This document shows, in pieces, positions 19,853 to 28,390 of a stretch of DNA of 64,000 nt. Numbering within the stretch: the first letter of the stretch is position 1; each line of letters opens with the position of its first letter. The stretch is from Mycolicibacterium tokaiense (GTDB taxonomy: Bacteria > Actinomycetota > Actinomycetes > Mycobacteriales > Mycobacteriaceae). The stretch spans positions 3,472,001 through 3,536,000 of the forward strand of contig NZ_AP022600.1 in assembly GCF_010725885.1 (NCBI RefSeq), written 5' to 3'. The position numbers and the translations under genes were made by a program. The notes beneath the pieces were generated by a model that was not told where the DNA came from, did not search any database, and saw nothing but the letters and a program-made list of their open reading frames with translations.

Positions 19853-21262
19853 ATGGTCGACATCAAACCCGACGAGGGGCACCAGCGCAGCCTCGAATCA
19901 TTCGGCTACAAGCAGGAACTGCACCGCTCGGTCAGCACCTTCGACCTGCTGGTCTACGGGCTGGTGTTCATGGTGCCGATCGCGCCGTGGGCCATTTTCG
20001 GCACGGTCTACAACAGCTCGTCGGGCATGGTGCCGCTGGTGTACGCCATCGGGCTGGTCGCCATGCTCTTCACGGCGCTGGCGTACTCGCAAATGGCCAA
20101 GTCCTTCCCGCTGGCCGGCTCGGTCTTCTCCTACGTCGGACGCGGAATCCACCCCGGGGTGGGCTTTTTCGCCGGCTGGGTGATGCTGCTGGACTACCTG
20201 CTGATTCCCACGCTGCTCTACGTCTTCGCCGCCGAATCGATGATCGGACTGTTCCCCGGCACCCAACGCTGGATGTGGGCCGTCCTCTTCGTGCTGGTGA
20301 ACACCGTGATCAACCTGCTGGGAGTCGACACCCTCAAGATCGCGAACCGGGTGTTCCTGGCCATCCAACTGGTGTTCGTGGTGATCTTCGTCGTCATCGC
20401 CGTGCGCGCCATCAGCGGCGCCACCCTGCCTGACGTCGGCTGGAGTACCACGCCGCTGTGGAACCCGGAGCTGGTCAGCGCGCCGCTGCTGGCCGCCGCA
20501 CTGTCCATCGCCGTGCTCAGCTTCCTCGGCTTCGACGGCATCGCCACCATGTCCGAGGAATCGACCGGTACCCGGAACCCGGCCGGGCGGGCCATGATCG
20601 GGGCGTTGTTCATCGTTGCGTTCCTGTTCATCCTGCAGACCTGGCTGGCCAGCCTGCTGGCCGGCGGCCGTGAGGCGTTCGACGACAGCGAGGCGGGTAA
20701 CGCGTTCTTCAACCTGGTTCAGGCCGCCTCCAGCACCGGGTGGATGGACGCCTTCTTCGTGGTCAACGTGCTGGCGGTCGGCTTCGCCAACGCCATGGCT
20801 GCGCAGGCGGCCACCAGTCGCCTGCTGTTCTCGATGAGCCGCGACCGCCAGCTTCCGCACTTCCTGTCCAAGATCAGCGCACGACAGGTCCCGCTGGCGG
20901 CCCTACTGACCGTGAGCGCCCTGAGCCTGGTGCTGGTGTTGTTCTTCGTCGGGCAGATCGGGCTGATCTCCTCGCTGGTGAACTTCGGGGCGCTGACCGC
21001 GTTCTGCCTGCTGCACCTGTCGGTGTTGTGGTTCTACCTGGTGCGCAAGAAGTCGAAGAACTACCTGCTGCACCTGGTGGTGCCGACACTGGGCTTCGTG
21101 ATCATCGGCTACGTGCTGTTCAACGCCGACTCGCTGGCCAAGATCGGCGGCGTGACCTGGCTGGTGCTGGGTGCAATCGTGTTCGCCATCAACCGGTTCC
21201 GCGGAGTCCGCACCGAACCCTCGGCGGATCACGCCGCCGAGCCCACGCGCGTGCAACCCTGA
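19853..21262 (+). CDS. APC-family amino acid/polyamine permease
   Basis: A 469-residue permease with about 12 transmembrane segments. The APC hallmark region STFDLLVYGLVFMVPIAPW opens the first helix, followed by FPLAGSVFSYVGRGIHPGVG, a central FLGFDGIATMSEESTGTRNP (the glutamate-rich loop typical of this family) and a basic C-terminal tail. The ATG has AAGGA at good spacing. It is 12 bp downstream of the iminopeptidase-like hydrolase and very likely in the same transcript. It probably imports an amino acid, amine or small amide for the surrounding enzymes. Specificity cannot be read from sequence. Confidence 0.88.
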   Translation: MVDIKPDEGHQRSLESFGYKQELHRSVSTFDLLVYGLVFMVPIAPWAIFGTVYNSSSGMVPLVYAIGLVAMLFTALAYSQMAKSFPLAGSVFSYVGRGIHPGVGFFAGWVMLLDYLLIPTLLYVFAAESMIGLFPGTQRWMWAVLFVLVNTVINLLGVDTLKIANRVFLAIQLVFVVIFVVIAVRAISGATLPDVGWSTTPLWNPELVSAPLLAAALSIAVLSFLGFDGIATMSEESTGTRNPAGRAMIGALFIVAFLFILQTWLASLLAGGREAFDDSEAGNAFFNLVQAASSTGWMDAFFVVNVLAVGFANAMAAQAATSRLLFSMSRDRQLPHFLSKISARQVPLAALLTVSALSLVLVLFFVGQIGLISSLVNFGALTAFCLLHLSVLWFYLVRKKSKNYLLHLVVPTLGFVIIGYVLFNADSLAKIGGVTWLVLGAIVFAINRFRGVRTEPSADHAAEPTRVQP

Positions 21263-21271
21263 CCGACGCTG

Positions 21272-22132
21272 CTACTGACCCTTCGGGACCACGATCACCG
21301 GGACGTCGACGCCGGCGAGGATCCGCGCCGCCGTGGACCCCAGGAAGATCCGACGCGGTGCGGCGAACCGGCTCGATCCCACCACCAGCAGATCCCCGTC
21401 GGCCCATTTCAGTTTGCGCAGCGCTGATTCCAAGGTGGTGCCGTCGGCCACCAGGGACTGGATGTCGGGCGCCTCGGGGACCGAGCGGGCGGCGGTGAGC
21501 AAATTCTGCTCGGCGGCCTCCACCTGCATGCGCCGCGCGACGGCCGTCGAGCCCTTTTCCGGGATGTTCTCGATGGTGACCAGCGAGATCATCCGTAGCG
21601 GCAGGGCGGCCGCGCTGGCCAGGGTCAACGCGATCGGCAGCGGATTGTCGGTGCGATCGGTGGTGGGGACGGCGACGGTGATCTCGCGGATCTTCACGGG
21701 CGGCTCGTCGCTCCAGCCTCTGGGCGCCAGGGCCACCGGGATGGGGGAGCAGTGCAGCAGGGCGCCGGCCACCGGGCCGATGGTGTGCCCGCCGAAGAAT
21801 CCGTCCTTGGCGCCGCCCACCACGATCATGTCCGAGTGCTTGCTCTCGGCGAACTCGATCAGTGATTCGGCGAACGATTCCCCGACCAGCACAGCCGAAC
21901 TCGCGGTCACCCCCCAGTCAGCCAGGGTGGCCACCGCCTCGGCCACCCACTTCTCACCCTGGCTCACCAGCATCTGCTGATACTCCGCGCGGCCGGGGTG
22001 CCCGTCGGGCAGCTCCTCCCGCACGATCAGCACCACGTCGACGTCGGCGTCGAAGGTCAGCGCCAGATCCGCGGCCAGGGCGATGCCGTCCTTACCGGTG
22101 GGGGTGGCCAGATACCCGACTGTCAGATGCAT
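21272..22132 (-). CDS. universal stress protein (tandem UspA domains)
   Basis: A 286-residue protein with two UspA domains. The first begins MHLTVGYLATPTGKDGIALA and ends with SDMIVVGGAKDGFFGGHTIGPVAGALLHCSPIPV. The second ends GDLLVVGSSRFAAPRRIFLGSTAARILAGVDVPVIVV. Both C-terminal blocks follow the G-x2-G-x9-G-S/T pattern that binds ATP in this family. I start it at 22132, 22 bp after the APC permease stop; an upstream start would overlap the permease. Mycobacteria have many such tandem Usp proteins. Cotranscription with a permease suggests it monitors or modulates transport, but the role is not established. Confidence 0.88.
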   Translation of the reverse strand: MHLTVGYLATPTGKDGIALAADLALTFDADVDVVLIVREELPDGHPGRAEYQQMLVSQGEKWVAEAVATLADWGVTASSAVLVGESFAESLIEFAESKHSDMIVVGGAKDGFFGGHTIGPVAGALLHCSPIPVALAPRGWSDEPPVKIREITVAVPTTDRTDNPLPIALTLASAAALPLRMISLVTIENIPEKGSTAVARRMQVEAAEQNLLTAARSVPEAPDIQSLVADGTTLESALRKLKWADGDLLVVGSSRFAAPRRIFLGSTAARILAGVDVPVIVVPKGQ

Positions 22133-22154
22133 GACTCGAACCTGTGCTTTCGCT

Positions 22155-23663
22155 TCAGAAGGTGTCCGGCACCTTGACTTCGGTGGTGGCATTGAGGGTT
22201 TCGCCCCGGAAGAACCGCTTGGTGCCGAAGGCGAAGCAGGCCAGCATCAGCGGGATGCCCAGCACCAGCATGCCGACGCCGAGCACAAAGACCCCGCCGA
22301 TCGACCCGAAAGCGGTATAGCCGTAATCGGGTTGGATCATGTCGGTGGCGCTCTGGACGAACGCCCAGGTCATCGCGATGGCGCCGAGGAGGGGGAAGAT
22401 GCCGCGGAAGAACAGGTTGCGCGCCGAGGTGAACAACGTCCGGCGGAAGTACCAGACGCAGGCGTAGGCGGTGATGCCGTAGTAGAAGGCGACGGCCAAG
22501 CCCAGTGAGGCCACCGAGTCGGCGAGCGCGTTCTCCGACAGGAAGCTCAACACCAGGTAGAAGAACAGCGCCGCGATACCCATCACGATGGTGCCGAAGG
22601 CCGGGGTCATGTACCGCGGATGGACGCTGGCGAACCGCTTCGGGATGGCCTCATAGACCGCCATCGACAAAGTGCCGCGAGCGGTGGGCAAGATGGTGGT
22701 CTGCGTCGAGGACAGACCCGAGATCGAGACGGTCAGCAGCAGCAGGGACGCCGCGATGCTGCCGGCCACCGGCTCGCCGAGGATGGTCAGCACATCGTCG
22801 GCGTTCTCCTCGTTGTTCAGTCCGATCCCCGTGTCTCCGAAGCCGGCGAAGGATTGCACCGCATAGGCCACCAGTACATAGGTGCACACCAGGATCAAGG
22901 TGGTGATGACGGCGGCGATCCCGGGTGTCTTACCCGGGTTCTTGGTCTCCTCGCCGACGGCCAGGCAGGCGTCCCACCCCCAATAGATGAAGATGCACAA
23001 GATGATGGCCGCTGCGATGGCCGAGGAGTCCAGGCCGGTGGGCAGCAACCACGACAAGGACGGGGTGATGGCCTGTTCACCTGCGGTACCGGAGAACACG
23101 CGCACCAGTGCCCATACGCTGACCACGATCAGCACCCCGAACTGGATGGCGATCAAGACGTTCTGCACCCGTTCGGACACCACGATGCCGCGGGCGCTCA
23201 GCAAGGTCATCGCAAAGATGAAGAACGACCCGAGCAGTACCTTGGCGGTCAGGTTGTCGGCCAGGGAATCCAGACCCAGGAACTTGAACAGATAGATTGC
23301 GGCGACCTCGGAAACGTTGGCCAGCACGATGATTGCGGAGACCGCCAGGCCCCAGCCGCCGATCCAGCCGATCCAGGGGCCGAACGCTTTGACCCCCCAG
23401 GTGAAGGTGGTGCCACAGTCCGGGGTGTCCTGGGACAGTTCTTTGTAGGCGAAGGCCACCAGCAGCATCGGGATGAACGCCAGCACGAACATCGACGGCG
23501 CCTTGTCGCCCACCGCCAGCACGACGTACCCCAGCGTGGCGGCGAGGCTGTAGGCGGGAGCGACGGCGGCCAGGCCGATCACGATGTTGCCGACCAGTCC
23601 GAGGGCACCGGCTTGCAGGCCCTTGCCGGTGGTCGCCGCGGGCGGCGGTTGCGCTATTGCCAT
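22155..23663 (-). CDS. APC-family permease
   Basis: A 502-residue permease with about 12-14 hydrophobic segments. It begins with a short proline-rich tail and GLQAGALGLVGNIVIGLAAVAPAYSL, the family first helix. Later are LSQDTPDCGTTFTWGVKAFG (substrate-site loop) and FIYWGWDACLAVGEETKNPG, which are typical of the amino-acid/polyamine/organocation superfamily. It heads a two-gene transcript with the universal stress protein. The second permease within 3 kb of another, around amine-degrading enzymes, suggests complementary uptake of related substrates. A GTTACC/GGTAAC pair at 23702-23732 in its upstream region could be regulatory. Confidence 0.88.
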   Translation of the reverse strand: MAIAQPPPAATTGKGLQAGALGLVGNIVIGLAAVAPAYSLAATLGYVVLAVGDKAPSMFVLAFIPMLLVAFAYKELSQDTPDCGTTFTWGVKAFGPWIGWIGGWGLAVSAIIVLANVSEVAAIYLFKFLGLDSLADNLTAKVLLGSFFIFAMTLLSARGIVVSERVQNVLIAIQFGVLIVVSVWALVRVFSGTAGEQAITPSLSWLLPTGLDSSAIAAAIILCIFIYWGWDACLAVGEETKNPGKTPGIAAVITTLILVCTYVLVAYAVQSFAGFGDTGIGLNNEENADDVLTILGEPVAGSIAASLLLLTVSISGLSSTQTTILPTARGTLSMAVYEAIPKRFASVHPRYMTPAFGTIVMGIAALFFYLVLSFLSENALADSVASLGLAVAFYYGITAYACVWYFRRTLFTSARNLFFRGIFPLLGAIAMTWAFVQSATDMIQPDYGYTAFGSIGGVFVLGVGMLVLGIPLMLACFAFGTKRFFRGETLNATTEVKVPDTF

Positions 23664-23809
23664 GGACGCAAAATATACGGTTCCCGTTGTTGCTGCGAGG
23701 CGTTACCACCGAATAGTTTTCCTGCGGGTAACACCGCGACCGAAGACGTTGCCCAGCGCCGGTTCTGATGCGCTGCCGGCCAACCAGGGCCGAGGCTAGG
23801 CTCGATTTC

Positions 23810-24721
23810 GTGACCACTGCAGACGGGCGCGCCGACGTGTTCGAGACGCTGCGGCCGCACCTGCTCGCGGTGGCCTACCGACTCACCGGTTCGTTTGCCG
23901 ACGCCGAGGATGCCGTGCAGGACGCGTGGCTGCGGTGGGACCGCAGCCACGAATCGGTCGCCGATCCACCGGCCTGGCTGACGACGGTGGTGAGCCGGCT
24001 GTGTCTGGACCGGTTGCGGTCAGCCGCTCACCGCCGCGAGACGTACACAGGGCCATGGTTGCCCGAGCCGGTGGTGACACACGTCGCTGATCCAGACCCG
24101 CTGGGCGTGGTGGTGGCCGACGAGGAGGCCCGGTTTGCGGCAATGGTGGTACTCCAACGGCTCGGCCCGGCTCAGCGCGTGGCCTTCGTCCTGCACGACG
24201 GCTTCGGGATGCCGTTCAGGGAGGTGGCCGACGTCCTGGACATCAGCGCCGCGGCGGCCCGTCAACTCGCTTCGCGCGCTCGCAAGCTCGTCTCTGACGC
24301 CCCGGCCCCAACCCGCCACCCCGGGCACGAAGAGCTGGTCGGCAGGTTGCTGGCGGCGATGGCCGACGGAGACTTGGCCGCCGTGGTGCAGGCGTTGCAT
24401 CCCGACGTCACCTTCACCGGCGATGCGAACCGCCATGCACCCACGGCCGTCCAGGTGATCCGCGGCCCCGACAAGGTGGCCCGTTTCCTGTTCGGCCTGG
24501 CGGCCCGTTACGGCCCCGCGTTCCACACATCCGCCCGGCTCGTCCTGGTCAACGGCGACCTGGGGTTCTACACACCGGGCACGCCCGCCGGCGATGGCTT
24601 TCCCGCCATGGCGCCGCACATCGTGGCGTTGACGGTCTGCGACGACGCAGTGAGCGCGCTGTGGGACATCGCCAACCCGGACAAGTTCAGTGCGTCGCCG
24701 TTGCGGGGTCAGCCACAATGA
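23810..24721 (+). CDS. sigJ: ECF41-type sigma factor (SigJ-like)
   Basis: A 303-residue extracytoplasmic-function sigma factor with a SnoaL-like C-terminal extension in place of an anti-sigma partner. Region 2 is [20 protein letters not shown] through VQDAWLRW and region 4 is [20 protein letters not shown] through [18 protein letters not shown]. Between them is the ECF41 signature WLPEP ([10 protein letters not shown]), and near the end is NPDK (ANPDKFSAS). The family's DGGGK loop is not conserved: the equivalent stretch reads [16 protein letters not shown]. The start is GTG at 23810. ECF41 genes usually sit beside carboxymuconolactone decarboxylases, oxidoreductases or epimerases. Here an SDR follows by 31 bp, and a decarboxylase-family gene with a matching promoter lies at 27196-27762. 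Confidence 0.9.
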   Translation: MTTADGRADVFETLRPHLLAVAYRLTGSFADAEDAVQDAWLRWDRSHESVADPPAWLTTVVSRLCLDRLRSAAHRRETYTGPWLPEPVVTHVADPDPLGVVVADEEARFAAMVVLQRLGPAQRVAFVLHDGFGMPFREVADVLDISAAAARQLASRARKLVSDAPAPTRHPGHEELVGRLLAAMADGDLAAVVQALHPDVTFTGDANRHAPTAVQVIRGPDKVARFLFGLAARYGPAFHTSARLVLVNGDLGFYTPGTPAGDGFPAMAPHIVALTVCDDAVSALWDIANPDKFSASPLRGQPQ

Positions 24722-24752
24722 GCGTTCGCTCGTTCACGTTCCAGGAGGGCCC

Positions 24753-25535
24753 ATGCAAGCGGACACGCCCGTCGCTGTCGTCACCGGCGCCGGCAGTGCG
24801 GAGGGCATCGGCTTCGCCTCGGCGCGCCTGATCGGCCGATCGCACCGGGTGCTGGTCGCCGCCACCTCCGACCGGATCCATCAGCGCGTCGACGAACTGA
24901 GGGCAGGCGGTGTCGACGCCGCGGGTTTCGTCGGCGACCTCAGCGATTCCGCCGTGGCCGCTGCCTTGGTGGAATCGGCGCGCGCGCAGTGGGGTCGGGT
25001 CGACGTGCTGATCAACAACGCGGGCATGGTGGCCACCACCGGCGCGGAGCAGCAACTCGCCGCAGGCGAGACACCGGACGACCAGTGGCGGGCAGCACTG
25101 GCACGCAACCTCGACACCACGTTCTATGTCACCCGCGCCGCGCTGGCGCCGATGAGCAACCGCGGTTACGGGCGGATCGTGAACGTGGCGTCCGTGTCCG
25201 GTCCGGTGATGGCCTACCGGGGCGACGCCGCCTACCACGCCGCCAAAGCCGCGATCGTCGGGCTCACCAGATCGTTGGCCCTGGACTACGGACACCTCGG
25301 AATCACCGCCAACGTGGTGGCACCGGGCTGGATCGAGACGGCCTCGGCGACGGAGCATGAACGCCGGATGGGCGCGGCCACGCCGCTGGGGCGCCCTGGG
25401 CGCCCCGACGAGGTCGCGGAGGTGGTCACATTTCTGGCATCGCCCGGTGCGTCGTATGTGAGCGGGCAGGTAATGGTGGTCGACGGCGCCAACTCGGTGG
25501 CCGAGGAACGCGGAGCTGGGCTGTGGGTCACGTAG
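24753..25535 (+). CDS. short-chain dehydrogenase/reductase
   Basis: A 260-residue SDR with the N-terminal nucleotide motif [23 protein letters not shown] in [13 protein letters not shown], the catalytic Ser in [10 protein letters not shown], YxxxK in [13 protein letters not shown], and the C-terminal PGWIETAS and [12 protein letters not shown]. The ATG at 24753 has AGGAGGG in front. It begins 31 bp after the sigma-factor gene and is likely cotranscribed. By family context it is the oxidoreductase commonly linked to ECF41 sigma factors. The substrate is unknown. Its last eight bases overlap the convergent gamma-glutamyltransferase gene. Confidence 0.9.
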   Translation: MQADTPVAVVTGAGSAEGIGFASARLIGRSHRVLVAATSDRIHQRVDELRAGGVDAAGFVGDLSDSAVAAALVESARAQWGRVDVLINNAGMVATTGAEQQLAAGETPDDQWRAALARNLDTTFYVTRAALAPMSNRGYGRIVNVASVSGPVMAYRGDAAYHAAKAAIVGLTRSLALDYGHLGITANVVAPGWIETASATEHERRMGAATPLGRPGRPDEVAEVVTFLASPGASYVSGQVMVVDGANSVAEERGAGLWVT

Positions 25536-27153
25536 GGCGGTGGCGGGCATAGTTGACCACCGAGGCTGCGCCGTCCGAGCGTGGATCGGAGGCGGCCGTC
25601 ATGGAACCGTCGGAGGTGATGACGATGGCGTTGGCCTGGCCCATGGCCTCGGTGTGCATCGGCATCGTTTTGATGGGTAACCCGCTGTGTTGCAGCGACT
25701 CTCGCGCCTCGACCGTGAGATCGGCTTCGGCGGACACTGTTTCAGCGGTGTTGCCGTCGAATTGCAGGCCGACGATGGCCCGCGGTGCCGACACCGCCGC
25801 TTCGGCGCTCGCCCCTGCGATGATGCGGAGCAGGAGTTGCGCGATGATCTGCGGCTGGCCCTGCCCACCCATGGTGGAGAGCACATGACGCACCGCAGCG
25901 TCCTGCGTGGTCATGGTGGGCATCAGTGTATGGGCAGGCCGCTTGCGGGGGGCGATGACATTGGCGGACTTCTCATCGAGGGAGAAGCTGCTGCCCCGGT
26001 TGTGAAACAGGATGCCGGTCTCGGGGGCGATCAGCCCGGATCCGAACGCCCAGTACACGCTCTGGATCAGGGATACGGCGTACCCGTCGCCGTCGGCGGT
26101 GGCGATGCCCACCGTGTCGCCGTGCGGTACCTGGGGCACCCGCTCGGACGCGGTGTCGGTACCCGAGAGGCTGTGGAGGTCGGCGTTGACCAACTTGTCT
26201 ACGTCGACCGGGACATGGCGTGGATCGGCGAGTAAGCGCGAGCGTAAACCATTGCCGTGAAGGAAGATTCGTATCATTGTGGCGAGGTCGTTGCCGAGCG
26301 GATCGGTGATGCCGAGGGCATCCAGGGCGCGCAAGGCCCGCAGCAACACAAAGCCGTGGGTGTTGGGCGGGCTGGACGACACGGTGAGACCGCGGAATGA
26401 CACCGATACGGGGTCGGTGATCTCGGGGTTGAACTCTGCGAAGTCCCCCTTGTCCAATGTCGAGCCCCGGCTACGTAGGAAAGCGACCATGCTTTCGGCG
26501 AGGTCACCTTCGTAGAAGCAATCCGGACCTTCCTGGCGCAGAACGCGGAAGGTCTCCGCCAGTTCCGGTTGCCGGAAGACCTCCCCTTCGCGCAGGCGTC
26601 GGCCGCCGGGAGCGAACACGCGATCGAAGTCGCTCGTGCCGAACAGATCGGCCTGCTCGGAATCGACGAGGTGAGCGGCAAGGGACAGCGGCACCGGTGC
26701 ACCGCCGGCCGCAGCCTCCTGGGCCGGCTCCAGCAGCCGCTCCCACGGTAAGCGGCTTCCCTGTCGCTGCAGGCATTGCCAGCCGCGGACCCCACCGGGA
26801 ACTGTCACGGTGTCGACTCCGCGCATCGGCATGCGCCCCCGATGGGTCTCGCGCATCCTCGCCGGATCGGTATGTGTGCCTGCCCATCCCGAACCATTGA
26901 CACACTGGATGCGGCCGTCCGGTGTGCGCACGAGTGCGATCAGGTCGCCGCCGAGCGCCACGTTGTGGGGGTAGATCACCGTCAGCACGGCGGCTGCGGC
27001 GATGGCCGCGTCGATGGCGCTGCCGCCGTCGCGGTAGGCGTGGACTCCTGCCTCGGTGGCCAGCGCGTGTGGCGTGGCCACGGCGCCGGTGAAAGACGTG
27101 GACGCCTGCGATGCCGTCACTGTGATCTGGCTCCTCGATGTCATGGTGTTCAC
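25528..27153 (-). CDS. gamma-glutamyltransferase family protein
   Basis: A 541-residue Ntn-hydrolase of the gamma-glutamyltranspeptidase family. The large-subunit start is [20 protein letters not shown] with [20 protein letters not shown]. The self-processing site precedes the Thr in [20 protein letters not shown] (about residue 345), which would become the N-terminal nucleophile of the small subunit. [13 protein letters not shown] and [16 protein letters not shown] are the expected small-subunit motifs. No signal peptide is evident, so it appears cytoplasmic, unlike classical secreted GGT. It may act on gamma-glutamyl amides or a cephalosporin-like acyl bond. It shares its strand with the following CMD-family gene but has its own start 43 bp beyond that gene's stop. 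Confidence 0.87.
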   Translation of the reverse strand: MNTMTSRSQITVTASQASTSFTGAVATPHALATEAGVHAYRDGGSAIDAAIAAAAVLTVIYPHNVALGGDLIALVRTPDGRIQCVNGSGWAGTHTDPARMRETHRGRMPMRGVDTVTVPGGVRGWQCLQRQGSRLPWERLLEPAQEAAAGGAPVPLSLAAHLVDSEQADLFGTSDFDRVFAPGGRRLREGEVFRQPELAETFRVLRQEGPDCFYEGDLAESMVAFLRSRGSTLDKGDFAEFNPEITDPVSVSFRGLTVSSSPPNTHGFVLLRALRALDALGITDPLGNDLATMIRIFLHGNGLRSRLLADPRHVPVDVDKLVNADLHSLSGTDTASERVPQVPHGDTVGIATADGDGYAVSLIQSVYWAFGSGLIAPETGILFHNRGSSFSLDEKSANVIAPRKRPAHTLMPTMTTQDAAVRHVLSTMGGQGQPQIIAQLLLRIIAGASAEAAVSAPRAIVGLQFDGNTAETVSAEADLTVEARESLQHSGLPIKTMPMHTEAMGQANAIVITSDGSMTAASDPRSDGAASVVNYARHRPT

Positions 27154-27195
27154 GAGCTTCGCATGACGGTGAGGAGCACGCCGACCGCCTCGATG

Positions 27196-27762
27196 TCAGC
27201 TGCGCCCCGGCAGGCGGCAGGCGTCGCGGGAATCGAAGCCCTGCTCGGTGATGCCCAGGGCGGTGTTGACCCGGGCCCGCATGTTCTCCACGCCCACCTG
27301 ATAGGTCAGTTCGACCACGCCGTCGTCGCCGAACCGGCGCCGTAGATCGGCCACCTGGTCATCGGTCACCAGGTGCGGATCGGCGGTCATCGCAGCCGCA
27401 TAGTCGATGGCCGCGCGCTCGTCATCGGTGAACAGTGGGCTGGTCCGGTAATCGTCGATGTGCTCGAGTCGGGCCTGGTCAAGTCCGTTCAGCCGCATCA
27501 GCATGGCTCCGAAATCCACACACCAGGAGCAGCCGATCTGACGGGCGGTCCAGTAGACAGCCAGCTCGCACACGCTCGTCGGCAGCGTCGTGCTGGCACG
27601 TTCGAGGACTGCCTCGTGCAGGGCCCCGGCGATCAGCAGTCCCTTGTGGTGGGCGTAGACGGTGAACGGCTCCGGCACGGCGCCGAAGCGCCGCGTCGCG
27701 TAGCGGTACAGCAACCGGGTGAGCAGCGAGGTGGCGGGCAGCGGAGTGATTCGTGGCGTCAT
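27196..27762 (-). CDS. carboxymuconolactone decarboxylase (AhpD-like) family protein
   Basis: A 188-residue member of the carboxymuconolactone-decarboxylase/AhpD superfamily. It has the helical segment ASTTLPTSVCELAVYWTARQ followed by IGCSWCVDFGAMLMRLNG, where C-x-x-C is the redox pair of the peroxidase-type members. The third-position histidine of AhpD is not present. ERAAIDYAAAMTADPH is the usual second helix pair. The ATG lies only about nine bases after the -10 of an ECF41-type promoter (27771-27797), so the transcript appears leaderless. This ties the gene to the SigJ-like factor 2.5 kb away. Its role is probably thiol/peroxide or quinone-related redox chemistry, which is inferred. Confidence 0.88.
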   Translation of the reverse strand: MTPRITPLPATSLLTRLLYRYATRRFGAVPEPFTVYAHHKGLLIAGALHEAVLERASTTLPTSVCELAVYWTARQIGCSWCVDFGAMLMRLNGLDQARLEHIDDYRTSPLFTDDERAAIDYAAAMTADPHLVTDDQVADLRRRFGDDGVVELTYQVGVENMRARVNTALGITEQGFDSRDACRLPGRS

Positions 27763-27770
27763 ACCCTTCA

Positions 27771-27797
27771 GACGAGACAGGGCCGCCTGATGTGACA
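27771..27797 (-). promoter_or_regulatory. ECF41 sigma-factor promoter
   Basis: On the minus strand TGTCACA (27797-27791) is followed after exactly 16 bases by CGTC (27774-27771). This is the promoter described for ECF41 sigma factors. The start codon of the CMD-family gene follows nine bases after CGTC, leaving room for a leaderless transcript. The sequence match is exact; use by the sigma factor encoded at 23810-24721 is inferred. Confidence 0.85.
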
Positions 27798-27798
27798 G

Positions 27799-28305
27799 CT
27801 ATCCGGCGCGATTGCGGCTGTGGTGACGGCGTGCCTTCATCCTGTTGCCGCAGACCGCCATCGAGCACCAGCGCGCGGTGTTGGGCTTGCTGCGGTCGAT
27901 CAGGAAGAGGTGGCACTCGGTGTTGGCACAGGGGCGCAGCCGGCCGGGGCTGGTGATGCGCAGCCCGTCCCAGGCTAGAGCGGCTCGGACGGCGCCGGTG
28001 GCTCCGGTCAGCTGCCACCGCACACCCGCCTCGGTGGCAGTCGGAATCAATTCTGCGGCAGCGAGAATCGGCTGCAGCGCCGACGGGGTTTCCTCGCCGC
28101 GGACGATTGCCTGCAGGATCGCGCGCGCCCGCAGTAGCGCCTGCCATTCTTCGCGGCTGGTCGACAGGCCGTGTCCGGTCAGCCACGATGCGGCAGCCCG
28201 GTGGTCGGCCAGGGTGTCGGTGGGGGAGCCATCGACCACCGGAGTCGTGTTCAGCAGATCGAGGAGCAGTTCCTCGTCGTCGGCATTGCTCAGCGCCAGA
28301 TCCAT
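27799..28305 (-). CDS. CGNR zinc-finger transcriptional regulator (ABATE domain)
   Basis: A 168-residue protein. The N-terminal helical ABATE-type domain contains LLLDLLNTTPVVDGSPTDTL and RARAILQAIVRG, and the C-terminal zinc finger is LRPCANTECHLFLIDRSK then TARWCSMAVCGNRMKARRH. The CGNR motif and four cysteines are intact. Such proteins are predicted DNA-binding regulators. The ATG at 28305 has GGAGG at the right distance. It diverges from the hydrolase at 28391 with an 85-bp gap holding an inverted repeat, so control of that hydrolase and of itself is likely. The ligand is unknown. Confidence 0.88.
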   Translation of the reverse strand: MDLALSNADDEELLLDLLNTTPVVDGSPTDTLADHRAAASWLTGHGLSTSREEWQALLRARAILQAIVRGEETPSALQPILAAAELIPTATEAGVRWQLTGATGAVRAALAWDGLRITSPGRLRPCANTECHLFLIDRSKPNTARWCSMAVCGNRMKARRHHSRNRAG

Positions 28306-28332
28306 ACTAACCTCCAAAGACTTCTTGACAGG

Positions 28333-28368
28333 TTACCGTAATTCCGCTTCCATAGAGATAACCGGTAA
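28333..28368. promoter_or_regulatory. inverted repeat in the CGNR/hydrolase divergent promoter
   Basis: TTACCG (28333-28338) and CGGTAA (28363-28368) are inverted with centres 30 bp apart, about three helical turns, between the CGNR gene and the hydrolase. A TTGACA at 28325-28330 may be a -35 element. Candidate CGNR operator, by position only. Confidence 0.35.
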
Positions 28369-28390
28369 AACAATGTTGAGGAGTTAGATC

